This document shows, one piece after another, positions 16,801 through 25,509 of a DNA stretch of 52,154 nucleotides; within the stretch, counting starts at the first letter, position 1, and every line of letters begins with the position of its first letter. The DNA is taken from contig JAOADV010000003.1 of NCBI GenBank assembly GCA_026417135.1, positions 1 to 52,154 on the forward strand, given 5' to 3'. This stretch comes from Ignavibacteria bacterium. Lineage in GTDB: Bacteria > Bacteroidota > Ignavibacteria > Kapaibacteriales > UBA2268. The notes below the pieces were generated by a model. The model had not been told where the DNA came from and did not search any database. It worked only from the letters and a program-made list of their open reading frames with translations. A program made the position numbers and the translations under genes.

Positions 16801-18183
16801 ATTCATAATATCAATAATGAGTTTAAAATTGCTGAAATTAAATTTCAAGATTCAACCCCTTATTTCGTTTGCTCCGATGGTTCTTGGATACCACTTAAAA
16901 GCAAAGAAATCGATATACTCATCCCTTCGATGGGGGACCTTGCTGCACCATTGTTCGCAGCTGCACTTCGTAGCATAGGTTTTAATGCAAAACCAATGCC
17001 CGAAAGTAACCCAGAAATTTTAAAAATTGCCCGCTCTGTAGCTACGGGGAAGGAGTGTTTACCTTTGCTCCTTCTTGTTGGTCATCTGTTGAATTACATA
17101 GAAAACATTTGGGATAGAAACCAAAAAATTGCATATTTTGTTGTTCAAGGTGCTGGTAACTGCCGACTTGGGCAATATCCAGTATTCATTCGAAATTTGT
17201 TACGGGCAAAAAAAATTCCCAACGTTGCAACTCTTGTTCTAATGAACGAAGATGGTTTTGCTGGTTTGGGTAGCGATTTTTCTTTACGCGGAATACAATC
17301 AATTATAATTAGTGATGTACTCGACGACATCCGTTCAGCGATAATGGCACACGCAATCGACCCAGAAGAAGGACTCAAAATATTCAATCAAGAATACGAA
17401 AAGCTTGTCGAATCTTATGCCGAAAATCCAAAAAATATTTACAAGGCATTAAAGAAATTTGCAATAAAACTAAAAAAAGCTATTCCAAGTAGCAAACCAA
17501 TTAGCGAAGCAAAATATATTGCACTTGTCGGAGAAATTTATGTTCGCCGAGACCACTTCGCACATCGTTACTTGAATAAATATTTTGCCTCGAAAGGATT
17601 CATACTCAAAGATGCTTATATAAGTGAATGGATATTTTACGTCGATTATCTTCTAAAATTAAAGCTTTTAGAGCCTGACACACTTTTTAGCAAAAAATTA
17701 GAAAGGTGGATCCGAGTTCTCTTTATGCGAATTGCCGAACATAAAATAAAGAAAATATTAGCAAAAAGCGGATATTACGAATACTCCCGTACTTTAATTG
17801 AACCTATTTTGAATCATAGTAAACATTTGATACCTTTGGAATACAAAGGTGAACCCGGTTTAACATTAGGAATTGCTCTTAAAGACATTTTGAATAAGTA
17901 CTGTGGGGTTATCAACGTAGGACCATTCAGTTGTATGCCAACTCGATTTGCCGAAGCCGTCTCGGTTCCGGAAATGAAAGTGGAAAACAAAATTTATGCT
18001 TGTAGGTTAAACGACCCCAATTTCACCTTACCAGAACACATTGATAGAAAGATGGCATTACCATTTTTAACAATCGAAACAGATGGCAACCCATATCCAC
18101 AAGTTATCGAAGCCCGACTCGAAGCGTTTTTACTTCAAGCAGAAAGAGTAGCCAACTTGATTAAACAACTTAAAAATCACTAA
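13873..18183 (+). CDS. Giant acyl-CoA dehydratase activase-related protein (double BadF/HgdC plus DUF2229)
   Basis: A 1436-residue protein. It has two tandem BadF/BcrA/HgdC ATPase domains. The second is canonical: phosphate loop G304-LDVGSTTTKG-314, GGQDAK, and cysteines C428 (NEACSAGTG) and C468 (QCAAF), 40 residues apart like the [4Fe-4S] ligands of HgdC. The first has matching cysteines C126 and C164 (plus C168 and C172) but a weaker ATP loop (GVCIGAST). DUF2229 starts near 660 after a cysteine-rich patch (CYGGKEKCDLRC), and an HgdB-like C-terminal region follows. HgdC-type activators drive electrons into radical dehydratases using ATP. This fused form is widespread in anaerobes, and its substrate is not established. 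No dehydratase subunits lie nearby; purM follows after 14 bp. Confidence 0.85.
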   Translation: MKSFWGVCIGASTITFVKINKTLNSNFELQAVESFSHSGKPREVFATEIERLNPERFPIVVTGRKFRNNVRLPNISEIEATELTFKELFLDKGNFKAIASLGSETFVVYVLDKKGNISNIITRNQCASGTGEFFLQQIRRMNIELEDLKNFQNNVKPFKVSGRCSVFCKSDCTHALNKNVPKEEVLAGLALMMADKIEELLHKVENGKVLVVGGVTRNKLVMKFLSEKNFEIVIPKEATYFEALGAALYCAQNHQNLSFDFSNIFKPAKSSFLFHKPLKEHLDLVEFKKIEKGEPKDGDVCIVGLDVGSTTTKGVLIRTTDCKILASSYIYTHGEPIKAARKVYSELSSQLLGKKIKIIGLGTTGSGRQVTGLHALTKGIFNEIIAHATAAIYFDPNVDTIFEIGGQDAKYTYLVNKVPADYAMNEACSAGTGSFIEEAAFEALGIRANQIEKYAFAADNPPNFSDQCAAFISSDIKTAQNENIDRNNITAGLVYSICVNYINRVKGNRPIGNVVFMQGGVCYNKAIPVAMAGLIGKKIIVPPEPGLMGAFGVALQVKEKIELGLLEPQEFSLTELATREVSYKEPFICYGGKEKCDLRCSINRITVNGKTFPFGGACNKFYNLLYDKRVDIGEYDFVAKRNELLFRFSNNEQKQYSKIKTTIGLNLSYHNFTILPLFKTFFEELGFEVILPDFADPRGFDREHTSFCFPAQISLCMFQNLLDKNPDYIFLPEIFEMWTEEDEPQRLDFNSSCVFVSGEPFYLKQAFKDYNLENKIITDYFNFANGFDKEIDKFQKIAKHLGIDEEQSQKAFRLALEKQNLFFDAIREEGQQFLNFLENNPDKFAVVLVGRPYNSFTSFTNKGVPQKFASRGVYVIPYEFLDTKTHSLDESQFWEAGKKILKAAKAIALNEQLFPVYITNFSCGPDSMLIPQFRSIVGTRPSLTLELDQHTADAGINTRIDAFLDIVENYRALKKKIHNINNEFKIAEIKFQDSTPYFVCSDGSWIPLKSKEIDILIPSMGDLAAPLFAAALRSIGFNAKPMPESNPEILKIARSVATGKECLPLLLLVGHLLNYIENIWDRNQKIAYFVVQGAGNCRLGQYPVFIRNLLRAKKIPNVATLVLMNEDGFAGLGSDFSLRGIQSIIISDVLDDIRSAIMAHAIDPEEGLKIFNQEYEKLVESYAENPKNIYKALKKFAIKLKKAIPSSKPISEAKYIALVGEIYVRRDHFAHRYLNKYFASKGFILKDAYISEWIFYVDYLLKLKLLEPDTLFSKKLERWIRVLFMRIAEHKIKKILAKSGYYEYSRTLIEPILNHSKHLIPLEYKGEPGLTLGIALKDILNKYCGVINVGPFSCMPTRFAEAVSVPEMKVENKIYACRLNDPNFTLPEHIDRKMALPFLTIETDGNPYPQVIEARLEAFLLQAERVANLIKQLKNH

Positions 18184-18197
18184 AATTTATTGGATAA

Positions 18198-19187
18198 ATG
18201 GGCATTTCTTACAAAAAGGCAGGCGTTAACATATCTACTGCGGAAAAAGCAATAAAGAAAGTCAAAAGCATAGTCAAATCAACATTTAACCAAAATGTTA
18301 TAAGCGACTTGGGACTGTTTGGCGGTCTTTACGATGCTAAATTTCCTAATTATAAGCATCCTGTTCTTGTTTCGAGCACAGACGGAGTTGGAACTAAACT
18401 CAAAATTGCATTTTTAATGAACAAACACGACACCGTAGGCCAATGTTTAGTAAATCATTGTGTAAACGATATCCTAACTACTGGGGCTAAACCATTGTTT
18501 TTCCTCGACTATTTCGCAACTGGCAAACTTGATGTTGAAACGACTTTTCAGATAATATCTGGAATTGTAACGGCTTGCCGCGAAAACGATTGTGTTCTTA
18601 TCGGTGGCGAAACTGCCGAAATGCCGTCATTTTACAAGCCCGGAGAATATGACATTGCTGGCACCATCGTTGGAGTTGTCGAAAAAGATTATATTATTGA
18701 TGGTTCAAAAATACAGAAAGGGGATATTATTTTGGGTCTAAAATCCAATGGTTTACACACAAACGGCTACAGCTTAGCGAGAAAGGTGCTTTTACGAAAA
18801 TATAAAGTCGACTCGTATATTGAAGAATTAGGCGATACTCTTGGCAATGAATTACTTAAAATTCACATCTCCTATTTTAAGAGTGTTTTTCCATTGATAG
18901 AGGAAAAATTAATTAATGGTATTTCGCATATTACGGGTGGTGGGATAATCGGAAATACAAAAAGGATTGTTCCGAATCCTTTCAAAATTAAGATTGACTG
19001 GAAAGCTTGGGAGGTCCCACCAATTTTTAAACTCATTCAAAAATTGGGGAAAATTACCGATGCCGAAATGCGGAAAGTATTCAATCTTGGAATTGGTCTA
19101 TTGTTAATTGTTTCGCCAGACAAACTCGATTCTGCAATAAATCACTTTCCGAAAGGTGGTATCTATATTATTGGGGAGATTGTTTAG
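18198..19187 (+). CDS. purM: Phosphoribosylformylglycinamidine cyclo-ligase (AIR synthetase)
   Basis: A 329-residue enzyme that closes the imidazole ring in purine synthesis, using ATP to convert FGAM to AIR. The N-terminus MGISYKKAGVNISTAEKAI is typical. Conserved sites are S-T61-D-G-V-G-T66, G136-G-E-T-A-E-M-P143 for nucleotide binding, and HTNGYSLAR. Length is normal to slightly short. It is the last gene of the plus-strand run from 11942 and overlaps the convergent M50 peptidase gene by 20 bp. No other pur gene is in the window. Confidence 0.95.
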   Translation: MGISYKKAGVNISTAEKAIKKVKSIVKSTFNQNVISDLGLFGGLYDAKFPNYKHPVLVSSTDGVGTKLKIAFLMNKHDTVGQCLVNHCVNDILTTGAKPLFFLDYFATGKLDVETTFQIISGIVTACRENDCVLIGGETAEMPSFYKPGEYDIAGTIVGVVEKDYIIDGSKIQKGDIILGLKSNGLHTNGYSLARKVLLRKYKVDSYIEELGDTLGNELLKIHISYFKSVFPLIEEKLINGISHITGGGIIGNTKRIVPNPFKIKIDWKAWEVPPIFKLIQKLGKITDAEMRKVFNLGIGLLLIVSPDKLDSAINHFPKGGIYIIGEIV

Positions 19188-19884
19188 TTCCTTTCCAAAT
19201 ACTTTTCATTGCAAAGAAAAATAACGTAAGCGTGATAACAATAATTAAAATTGCCCAAAACCAGTAAGGAAGAAAGGTATATTGAGCAACCACTTGGGTA
19301 TCCGACGTAAAGGAAGATTGTTGTACAACTCCACCTTGAGAAAATAAATAACCCAAACTGAGATAAACACTTAAAAAGGCTTGTATTCCAATAACTCTTG
19401 TTAGGAAAATTTGAAATCCACTAAATTTGGAGATTGCAGAAAAGAAAAGTAGTAATGAAATAATTAGTAAAAAAATACCGCCAAAAATTGTCCGAACCCA
19501 AAGAACCAATGTAAGGATAATTGCGAAACTTGTCAAAAGTAAAACAAGTCTTGTAAGATTTAAATTTTTAGAAGAAACAACATAGAAAAAGCCCATAATC
19601 GGAGGAAACAATGGACCACCAAGAGCGACAAATGCATTGCCCAAGCCCCCGAACAAATTTGGCTGAGTAAAAGTTGCAAGTCCAGAACCATCGGGAAATA
19701 ATTCAATTTTCAAAACACTACCACCTAAAATCAATGCGAACAAGCCATGTCCAATTTCGTGGAACCAAGTACTCAAAATAACAAACGGGTAAATAATAAT
19801 TCGACCAGTAGAATCTTGTGTTAAAACAAGATTCACTAACACAAGAAAAAGAAAAGGAATCAAAGCTTTGAAACCACTTTTCAT
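19168..19884 (-). CDS. M50-type membrane metallopeptidase
   Basis: A 238-residue integral membrane protein with about six hydrophobic segments. The zinc motif H42-E-I-G-H46 lies in the second segment (STWFHEIGHGLFALILGG), followed by LGNAFVALGGPLFPP, as in the M50B-like peptidase family. These cleave substrates within the membrane, but the second part of the site (NPxG/DG motif of site-2 proteases) is not clearly present, so activity is unproven. Its ATG directly follows the recN stop codon, so it is translationally coupled to recN. Its 3' end overlaps the end of purM by 20 bp on the other strand. Confidence 0.75.
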   Translation of the reverse strand: MKSGFKALIPFLFLVLVNLVLTQDSTGRIIIYPFVILSTWFHEIGHGLFALILGGSVLKIELFPDGSGLATFTQPNLFGGLGNAFVALGGPLFPPIMGFFYVVSSKNLNLTRLVLLLTSFAIILTLVLWVRTIFGGIFLLIISLLLFFSAISKFSGFQIFLTRVIGIQAFLSVYLSLGYLFSQGGVVQQSSFTSDTQVVAQYTFLPYWFWAILIIVITLTLFFFAMKSIWKGTKQSPQ

Positions 19885-21609
19885 TTAGTTCACCAACTTT
19901 TTAAAATTTTCGATAAGTTCTTTTGCACTTTCCAGTGCAGATGTATTCAACTCCTTGCCACTAATTAGCTTAGCGATTTCAGAAATTTTCCCATTCTCAT
20001 CCAAAGGTTGAGCTACTATTTTAACATCTGAACCTTTTTCCATTTTTTGAACCAAAAAGACCTTGTCGCCAGCAGACGCAATTTGTGGCAAATGTGTAAT
20101 TACAATTATTTGATGCCTTTTCGAAAGCTGTTTCATAAGATTTCCAGCCATATAAGCGATTTTACCACTAATCCCAGCGTCAATTTCATCGAACACCATA
20201 GTAGGGAACTTATAACTTTCTGCCGATAAGCTTTTCAAAGCAAGCATCAAGCGCGAGATTTCCCCACCCGAAGCAATAGTTGACAAAGGCATTGGTTTAA
20301 ATCCCTGAACAGTTGCTATTAAAAATTCAACCTTGTCGATACCATTTTCCATTAGCTTGATTGCTTTCCCATTTAGTTCGATGGCTAATTTATCAATCGA
20401 TAGGTTATCTATTTCTTCGGGATAAATTGAAATTTCGAAAGTTGCATTTCGCATTCCAAGAGTTTCGAGAACTTTTGGCACCTTGCCCTCTAAATATGAC
20501 TTACAACTTAATCGCTTCTCTCTTATGCTTAGAGCCAGAGCCGAAATTTTTTCTTTCAATTTGATAATCTCTTCGGCTGTTGTTTTTATCTGTTCTTCAA
20601 TTTGCAAACTTTGTGTTAAAAGCTGCAATATTTTATCTTTCCGTTCGAAAACATTTTCGTACGAAAAATACTTTTTGGACAAATATTTTAAATCGGAAAA
20701 TCTTGTTCGCAAATTTTCGAGATATTCCCTATCGAAATTTACGTTGCCAATTCTACTCCTTATCTCATTTGAAATTTCATTTAGTTCAAAACTCAAACTA
20801 CTTATTCGTTCCAAACAAGTCCTTAATTCATAGTCATATTTAACTATACTCTCCATTTTTTTTATCGAAGCAGACAATCGATTCAATGCCGAATCGCTTG
20901 ATTCATAAAGATTTTCGTAAATCTCGTATAAGGTACTATTTATAATTTCATAGTTTTCCAACTTTTTCAACTCATTTTCAATTTCTTGAAGTTCACCGGG
21001 TTGTGGATTTATTCTTTGGATTTCTTGAAATTCAAATTCCAAGGCATCCTTCTGGAGTTTAATCCTTTGTTCTTCTTCAATTAACTGAATGTATCTAAAA
21101 ATAGCATTTTCAAGTTCCTTTCTCACCTTTTTATATTTCTCAATTTCTTCTTGATTCATAGCGATGCTATCCAGTAATTTCAGTTGAAATGCCGGATTTA
21201 ACAGTTGTTGATGACTATGTTGACCGTGAAAATCAACCAAATAGTTACCAACTTCTTTCAAAATATTTAATGTATAAGGTGTATCATTTATGAAGCTTCG
21301 AGAAGTTCCCTTAGTTGTAAACTCACGTCTCAATATAAAAGTATTATCGATAATATTATCTTGTTCTTGCAAAATATCGCTGATTGCAGTAACATCATCT
21401 AAACTAAAGGTTGCTTCGATAACCGATTTGTTTTGACCTTGCTTAACAAGCTCTGGGGAACTTCTTTCCCCAAGTGCAATCATAAGAGCATCGATAATAA
21501 TAGATTTTCCTGCACCAGTTTCGCCAAGAAGGATGTTTAAGCCATTATCGAATTCGATAAATAATTCGTCGATTAGTGCAAAATTCTTTATGTATAAACT
21601 TTGCAGCAT
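19885..21609 (-). CDS. recN: DNA repair protein RecN
   Basis: I start at ATG 21609 (574 residues, MLQSLYIKNFALIDELFIEF), the standard RecN start; an in-frame TTG ten codons earlier is less likely. It is an SMC-like ATPase for double-strand break repair. Walker A is at 29-36 (GETGAGKS), long coiled coils occupy roughly 150-360, the ABC signature SGGEISRLMLALK is near 446-460, and Walker B with its glutamate (MVFDEIDAGISG) near 468-480, followed by ITHLPQIAS. It follows scpB by 139 bp on the same strand and is immediately followed by the M50 peptidase gene. Confidence 0.96.
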   Translation of the reverse strand: MLQSLYIKNFALIDELFIEFDNGLNILLGETGAGKSIIIDALMIALGERSSPELVKQGQNKSVIEATFSLDDVTAISDILQEQDNIIDNTFILRREFTTKGTSRSFINDTPYTLNILKEVGNYLVDFHGQHSHQQLLNPAFQLKLLDSIAMNQEEIEKYKKVRKELENAIFRYIQLIEEEQRIKLQKDALEFEFQEIQRINPQPGELQEIENELKKLENYEIINSTLYEIYENLYESSDSALNRLSASIKKMESIVKYDYELRTCLERISSLSFELNEISNEIRSRIGNVNFDREYLENLRTRFSDLKYLSKKYFSYENVFERKDKILQLLTQSLQIEEQIKTTAEEIIKLKEKISALALSIREKRLSCKSYLEGKVPKVLETLGMRNATFEISIYPEEIDNLSIDKLAIELNGKAIKLMENGIDKVEFLIATVQGFKPMPLSTIASGGEISRLMLALKSLSAESYKFPTMVFDEIDAGISGKIAYMAGNLMKQLSKRHQIIVITHLPQIASAGDKVFLVQKMEKGSDVKIVAQPLDENGKISEIAKLISGKELNTSALESAKELIENFKKLVN

Positions 21610-21748
21610 TACCTTATAAACAGAAAAAACTAATTGCAAAAATATGAAAGTTTTAACGTTGAGTTTATACTAATTGGTCGAATTCCAATTTTCCACAATT
21701 CAGACTAAATAGATTATTAAAAATTGGTTTCATTATGATTTTTGAGAC

Positions 21749-22423
21749 TTAAGATTCTAAATCTTCTCTATTGAAATCTATTTTCAACTCTATTTTCTCT
21801 TGTTTGTCTCTTTCTTCAACAAGTGTTCTAATTTCATTATATTTTGGAAGTTCTTCCAAACTACCCAATCCAAATAATTTGAGAAAGTCATTTGTAGTAG
21901 CAAATAGATGAGGCTTCCCTGGAACATTTTTGCGACCAACAACTTTTATCAAATTCTTTTCTAATAATGAATTGATTACTTCTGCCGAATTAGTTCCCCG
22001 AATATTTTCTATCTCGGGTCTGGTAATTGGTTGATTATACGCAATTATTGTGAGAACCTCCAACATAGCGCGACTTAAACGCTTTTTGTACCTAAAAGAT
22101 GGCAAAAGAGAAATGATTTTCCCATATTCTTCGGTTGTAGCAAAAGTATATCCACCGGCAACGAAAATAATTTGATATGGACGTAATGTGTACCTAAGCT
22201 CTTGATTAATATCCTCAATCAATTTTTTAAAATACTTTTCGAAATCAATCTCATTTGTAGGGGGGCTTTGCTGAAAATTCGACTGAAGATTCATACTGCT
22301 GAAATCAATCTTAGAAGTTAAAATTTCTGTTAAATTTACTATCGAAATCGGTTCCTCACTTGCAAAAATCAAAGATTCAACAATTCTTTTTTGGACCTCG
22401 TAATCTAAGTAAAAAAACATCAT
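21749..22423 (-). CDS. scpB: Segregation and condensation protein B
   Basis: A 224-residue ScpB. It has the two winged-helix domains of the kleisin-interacting subunit: the N-terminal one includes KRIVESLIFASEEPISI, and the second has the conserved LSRAMLEVLTIIAYNQPITRPEIENIRG core. It works with ScpA and SMC in chromosome condensation and segregation. The C-terminal 25 residues are charged (VEERDKQEKIELKIDF). Two consecutive ATG codons open the gene, 11 bp after scpA; either could be used. Confidence 0.95.
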   Translation of the reverse strand: MMFFYLDYEVQKRIVESLIFASEEPISIVNLTEILTSKIDFSSMNLQSNFQQSPPTNEIDFEKYFKKLIEDINQELRYTLRPYQIIFVAGGYTFATTEEYGKIISLLPSFRYKKRLSRAMLEVLTIIAYNQPITRPEIENIRGTNSAEVINSLLEKNLIKVVGRKNVPGKPHLFATTNDFLKLFGLGSLEELPKYNEIRTLVEERDKQEKIELKIDFNREDLES

Positions 22424-22434
22424 TCTTCAACCAA

Positions 22435-23163
22435 TCAATTTTTTGCAATGAAATCTGATGAAAAAACCAAAATTTCGGTATCAAAATCGCATTGATACAA
22501 ATATGCTTTCTTTGATTTTACTAATTCGAGCAAAGCCAAAAAAGTAATAATTACATATCTTTTTTCTTTACTCTGGATAAGTTTCGGAAAAACGATATAC
22601 TTTTTTCGTTTTAAAATATTTTGGATTCTATTAATTTCTTCTTGTATGCTTAAAGTTTCCTTTGGAATTATTTGTCCTTTGTCCTCAGGTTTATGCTGAA
22701 CAAAAAGTGCATAAAAAGCATTTGCCAAGTCCACTAATCCTAATGGCTTAAATGTCTTTAATTGCTTAGAAAGCTCTGTAATTTCACTTTCGAACAAACC
22801 GCGAAAAAAAAGATTTTGATTTTTGATGAAATTTAACTTTAACTCGTTGCTTAATTCTTTGATAACTTGATATTCTATCAATTTATCGACAAGTTCCTTT
22901 CGCGGGTCTTCGTCTTCTTTAAAGTTTTGCTCATTTTTGTTTGGTAAGAGCATCTTTGCTTTTATTTCCATAAGCGTTGAAGCCATTAGAATAAACTCGC
23001 TCGATATTTCAATATCAAGTATCTGCATCAATCTAATATAATTCAGAAATTCATTAGTAATTTTAGCAATAGGTATATCGTAAATGTTTATTTCGTATCT
23101 TTTGATAAAATAAATTAATAAATCCAGCGGACCTTCGAAATTCGGTAAAATAATTTTGTACAT
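22435..23163 (-). CDS. scpA: Segregation and condensation protein A (kleisin)
   Basis: A 242-residue kleisin subunit of the SMC-ScpAB condensin. The N-terminus FEGPLDLLIYFIKRYEINIY is the family hallmark, which binds the SMC neck; MASTLMEIKAKMLLP is also conserved, and the C-terminal winged helix (about 195-242, FLALLELVKSKKAYLYQ) contacts the SMC head. The middle contains an acidic insert (KEDEDPRKELVDK). It leads the minus-strand operon scpA-scpB-recN-M50. No smc gene is in the window. The 211-bp region upstream is shared with the divergent gene at 23375. Confidence 0.95.
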   Translation of the reverse strand: MYKIILPNFEGPLDLLIYFIKRYEINIYDIPIAKITNEFLNYIRLMQILDIEISSEFILMASTLMEIKAKMLLPNKNEQNFKEDEDPRKELVDKLIEYQVIKELSNELKLNFIKNQNLFFRGLFESEITELSKQLKTFKPLGLVDLANAFYALFVQHKPEDKGQIIPKETLSIQEEINRIQNILKRKKYIVFPKLIQSKEKRYVIITFLALLELVKSKKAYLYQCDFDTEILVFSSDFIAKN

Positions 23164-23321
23164 ATTCTCGAAGAAATAAAAACAAAAATAAAAATACTAA
23201 CAATAATAATTTACTTACCCAAATATTCCATTGGAACAACGATTTCAAAAATATCTTGCTCAAGTCTTAACTAAAATCTACTTTCGCTGTTTGCATATCT
23301 TTAATTTCAAACTGAAAACAA

Positions 23322-23352
23322 TTTGTTATGTAAATAAATTTATCTAATTTTG
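23322..23352 (+). promoter_or_regulatory. Bacteroidetes-type promoter for the 23375 gene
   Basis: TTTG at 23322-23325, exactly 19 bases, then TAATTTTG at 23345-23352. This matches the primary sigma consensus of Bacteroidetes (TTTG-N19-TAnnTTTG). Transcription would start about 15 bases before the ATG at 23375. Confidence 0.65.
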
Positions 23353-23374
23353 CTTTTTAATTTAACTTCTCTAA

Positions 23375-23794
23375 ATGAAAAGATTTTTTTTATTATTTTT
23401 CATTTCTCAAATTATTTATCTTTCCTACAGCAGTGAAATTTATATCGAAAGCTTCACTGCACAATCAAATGGAAAGGATATAGTAATTGAGTTTAAAACT
23501 ATTAACGAAAAGAAAATACTTTCTTTCGAAATTGAGCGGTCAATTAATAACGGTAGCTTTAAAAAAATAACTACGCTTGAAGCAAAAGGTTATCCCTCGC
23601 ACTATAAATACATAGATACAGACGCTTACTTACGAAACAACCAAGAAAACCAAACCTCTTCCAATCAATATTCTTACAGACTTAAAATTAATTTCAAAGA
23701 CAACACATCAATTTATACCAACTCGATAAATTTGACCCACAAAATCAACAGAATCTACAAGACTTGGGGAATGATTAAGGAAATGTTCAAGTAA
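23375..23794 (+). CDS. Small exported protein with one fibronectin-III-like domain
   Basis: A 139-residue protein with a signal peptide at about 1-19 (KRFFLLFFISQIIYLSYS). Residues 22-125 look like one Fn3-type beta sandwich: IESFTAQSNGKDIVIEFKT, then LSFEIERSINNGSFKKI, and YSYRLKINFKDN. The C-terminus ends in a basic, aromatic tail (KINRIYKTWGMIKEMFK) that is unusual for a loose beta domain and could be a binding or anchoring element. No T9SS sorting domain is visible. I do not recognise a named family. Its stop is one base before the ATG of the metalloprotease gene, so the pair is almost certainly coexpressed. A good promoter precedes it. Confidence 0.7.
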   Translation: MKRFFLLFFISQIIYLSYSSEIYIESFTAQSNGKDIVIEFKTINEKKILSFEIERSINNGSFKKITTLEAKGYPSHYKYIDTDAYLRNNQENQTSSNQYSYRLKINFKDNTSIYTNSINLTHKINRIYKTWGMIKEMFK

Positions 23795-23795
23795 A

Positions 23796-25442
23796 ATGTT
23801 TTTTATATTTCCCTTATTTTTTATTTTTTTTATTCAATTCCAACTTGTTTTTGCCCACGAGCCAGACATAAAGTGTAACACATTTCCGATACTTCATAAC
23901 AAAGAGTTACACGAGAAAATACTTTCTGGAGTCCAACTTGACCCCGTAACAGGAAGACCGAAAAACCAAGTCACAGTTCATTCATCAAGTGGTAGATTTG
24001 CAGTTCATTTCGATACTATTGGCAAAAATAAGGTTCCATTAAAAGACATTAATTTAAACAATGTCCCGGACTACATTGATTCTGTCCTTTACTATTTAGA
24101 ATATTGCTACAATTTTTTTGTCGACACTCTGGGATTTTCTTCCCCACCGATTGATAGTGGCCGTGGCGGTTCGGACGCATACGACTTTTATCTTTGGGAT
24201 ATTGGAAATGGTGCAGCCGAAGAAGTTGCCTATGGCTGGACAAACTTGGACTTAAACATTAAAGTTTTTGGAATTTTCGAAAAATATGCTTGCTACTCTA
24301 TAATTGATAACGATTATAGTCCATTCGATACTACTTTTTTCCCTAATGGGACGAAAAGGCAAACATATCGCGAAAGCGGTTATCAAGGAATGAAAATTAC
24401 AGTAGCTCACGAATTGCACCATTTGTTCCAGTTTGGTTATGGCGACCCACTTTTTCCATCTTTCAACGAGATGACAAGCACTTTTATGGAATGGAGAGTT
24501 TTCCCCGAAACAAAAGATTACTTACAGTTTGTAAAAAGCTTATTTTCATCATTTTCTAAGTATCTACTTTCCAATCCAACCTACAATGTTGGCTACCGAT
24601 ATGCGATTTTCCTTCAATATATATACTTAAAGTTCGGAGACAAACCAATTGTTGAACTTTGGGAAAACATTGGGAAAGGTAATAATGCTTTGCTATCTTT
24701 GGAACTTGCCTTACGAAGTGTTGGAAGTTCTATGCCCGAAGCATTAGCAAATTTCTTACCATACATCTATTATTCTGGCGATAAAACAAGAGAAAATTCT
24801 TTGCCCAATTCTAATCTCTTCCCTCAAATAAGTTTTCAATTCGAAAAAAAATTTGAAAAAGACGAGATTACCACACGATACCTTCGCCCTTACGAAATTA
24901 TGCCAATCAGATTTTTTATGCCATCGGAAAATCCTTCAATTCTTTGGGATACTCTTTCCATTTTTCTTGCAAACCTCGATACATATTCAGCGGTCAATCA
25001 AAAGCTCGATAGCACATTGGAATGTTCGATTATCCTTTCTACAAATGCTCTCGAGTCAAGCATTCAACTTTATCCAAGAAATATATTCTATAAGTTCAAC
25101 GGAGATAAATCGTTAATTGCCGATTCGTTATTTTTTGACTTAGGATTTAAGACTTTTGTAACAATTGCACCTTTCCCAAATCCTTGGAAATACAAAAAAG
25201 AAGGTATAAGCTTTCCAATTCCCGATAATGTCCCAATCAAAGAAAAAGTTGAATTTTGGCTATTCGATTCGAATATGAACGAAATTTCTTTGAGTAAAAA
25301 GGAAATCGAGACCTCTTTAGTAGGAACTATTCGAGCCCTTCATTTAGAAAAGATTCCGGAAATTCAATCCTCTGGAGTTTACTTCTATAAAATAAAATTC
25401 AAGGATAAAGAAATTTTCGGAAAATTTATTGCAATCGAGTAA
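23796..25442 (+). CDS. Secreted zinc metalloprotease (MXAN_6640-like) with probable T9SS sorting domain
   Basis: A 548-residue exported protein with a signal peptide at about 1-20 (ending LVFA). The zinc motif H205-E-L-H-H209 is in TVAHELHHLFQFGY, and a glutamate-rich helix follows (NEMTSTFMEWRV) that may supply the third ligand. Residues about 80-95 (LKDINLNNVPDYIDS) resemble a calcium-binding DxNxNxxPD loop. The arrangement fits the MXAN_6640 family of putative metalloproteases. The last 90 residues (PFPNPWKYKKEGISFPIPD ... GVYFYKIKFKDKE) look like a T9SS sorting domain. Expected to act outside the cell; substrate unknown. It is preceded by the small Fn3-like gene one base away. Confidence 0.8.
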   Translation: MFFIFPLFFIFFIQFQLVFAHEPDIKCNTFPILHNKELHEKILSGVQLDPVTGRPKNQVTVHSSSGRFAVHFDTIGKNKVPLKDINLNNVPDYIDSVLYYLEYCYNFFVDTLGFSSPPIDSGRGGSDAYDFYLWDIGNGAAEEVAYGWTNLDLNIKVFGIFEKYACYSIIDNDYSPFDTTFFPNGTKRQTYRESGYQGMKITVAHELHHLFQFGYGDPLFPSFNEMTSTFMEWRVFPETKDYLQFVKSLFSSFSKYLLSNPTYNVGYRYAIFLQYIYLKFGDKPIVELWENIGKGNNALLSLELALRSVGSSMPEALANFLPYIYYSGDKTRENSLPNSNLFPQISFQFEKKFEKDEITTRYLRPYEIMPIRFFMPSENPSILWDTLSIFLANLDTYSAVNQKLDSTLECSIILSTNALESSIQLYPRNIFYKFNGDKSLIADSLFFDLGFKTFVTIAPFPNPWKYKKEGISFPIPDNVPIKEKVEFWLFDSNMNEISLSKKEIETSLVGTIRALHLEKIPEIQSSGVYFYKIKFKDKEIFGKFIAIE

Positions 25443-25479
25443 ATTCAATCACTATTCCGACGAATTAACCTATTTTAAG

Positions 25480-25487
25480 TAATTTTG
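25480..25487 (+). promoter_or_regulatory. Possible -7 element for pdxJ
   Basis: TAATTTTG fits TAnnTTTG and lies 22 bases before the pdxJ ATG. I see no TTTG at the expected -33 distance. Confidence 0.4.
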
Positions 25488-25509
25488 CTATTTATTTTTT
25501 TGATTTTAT

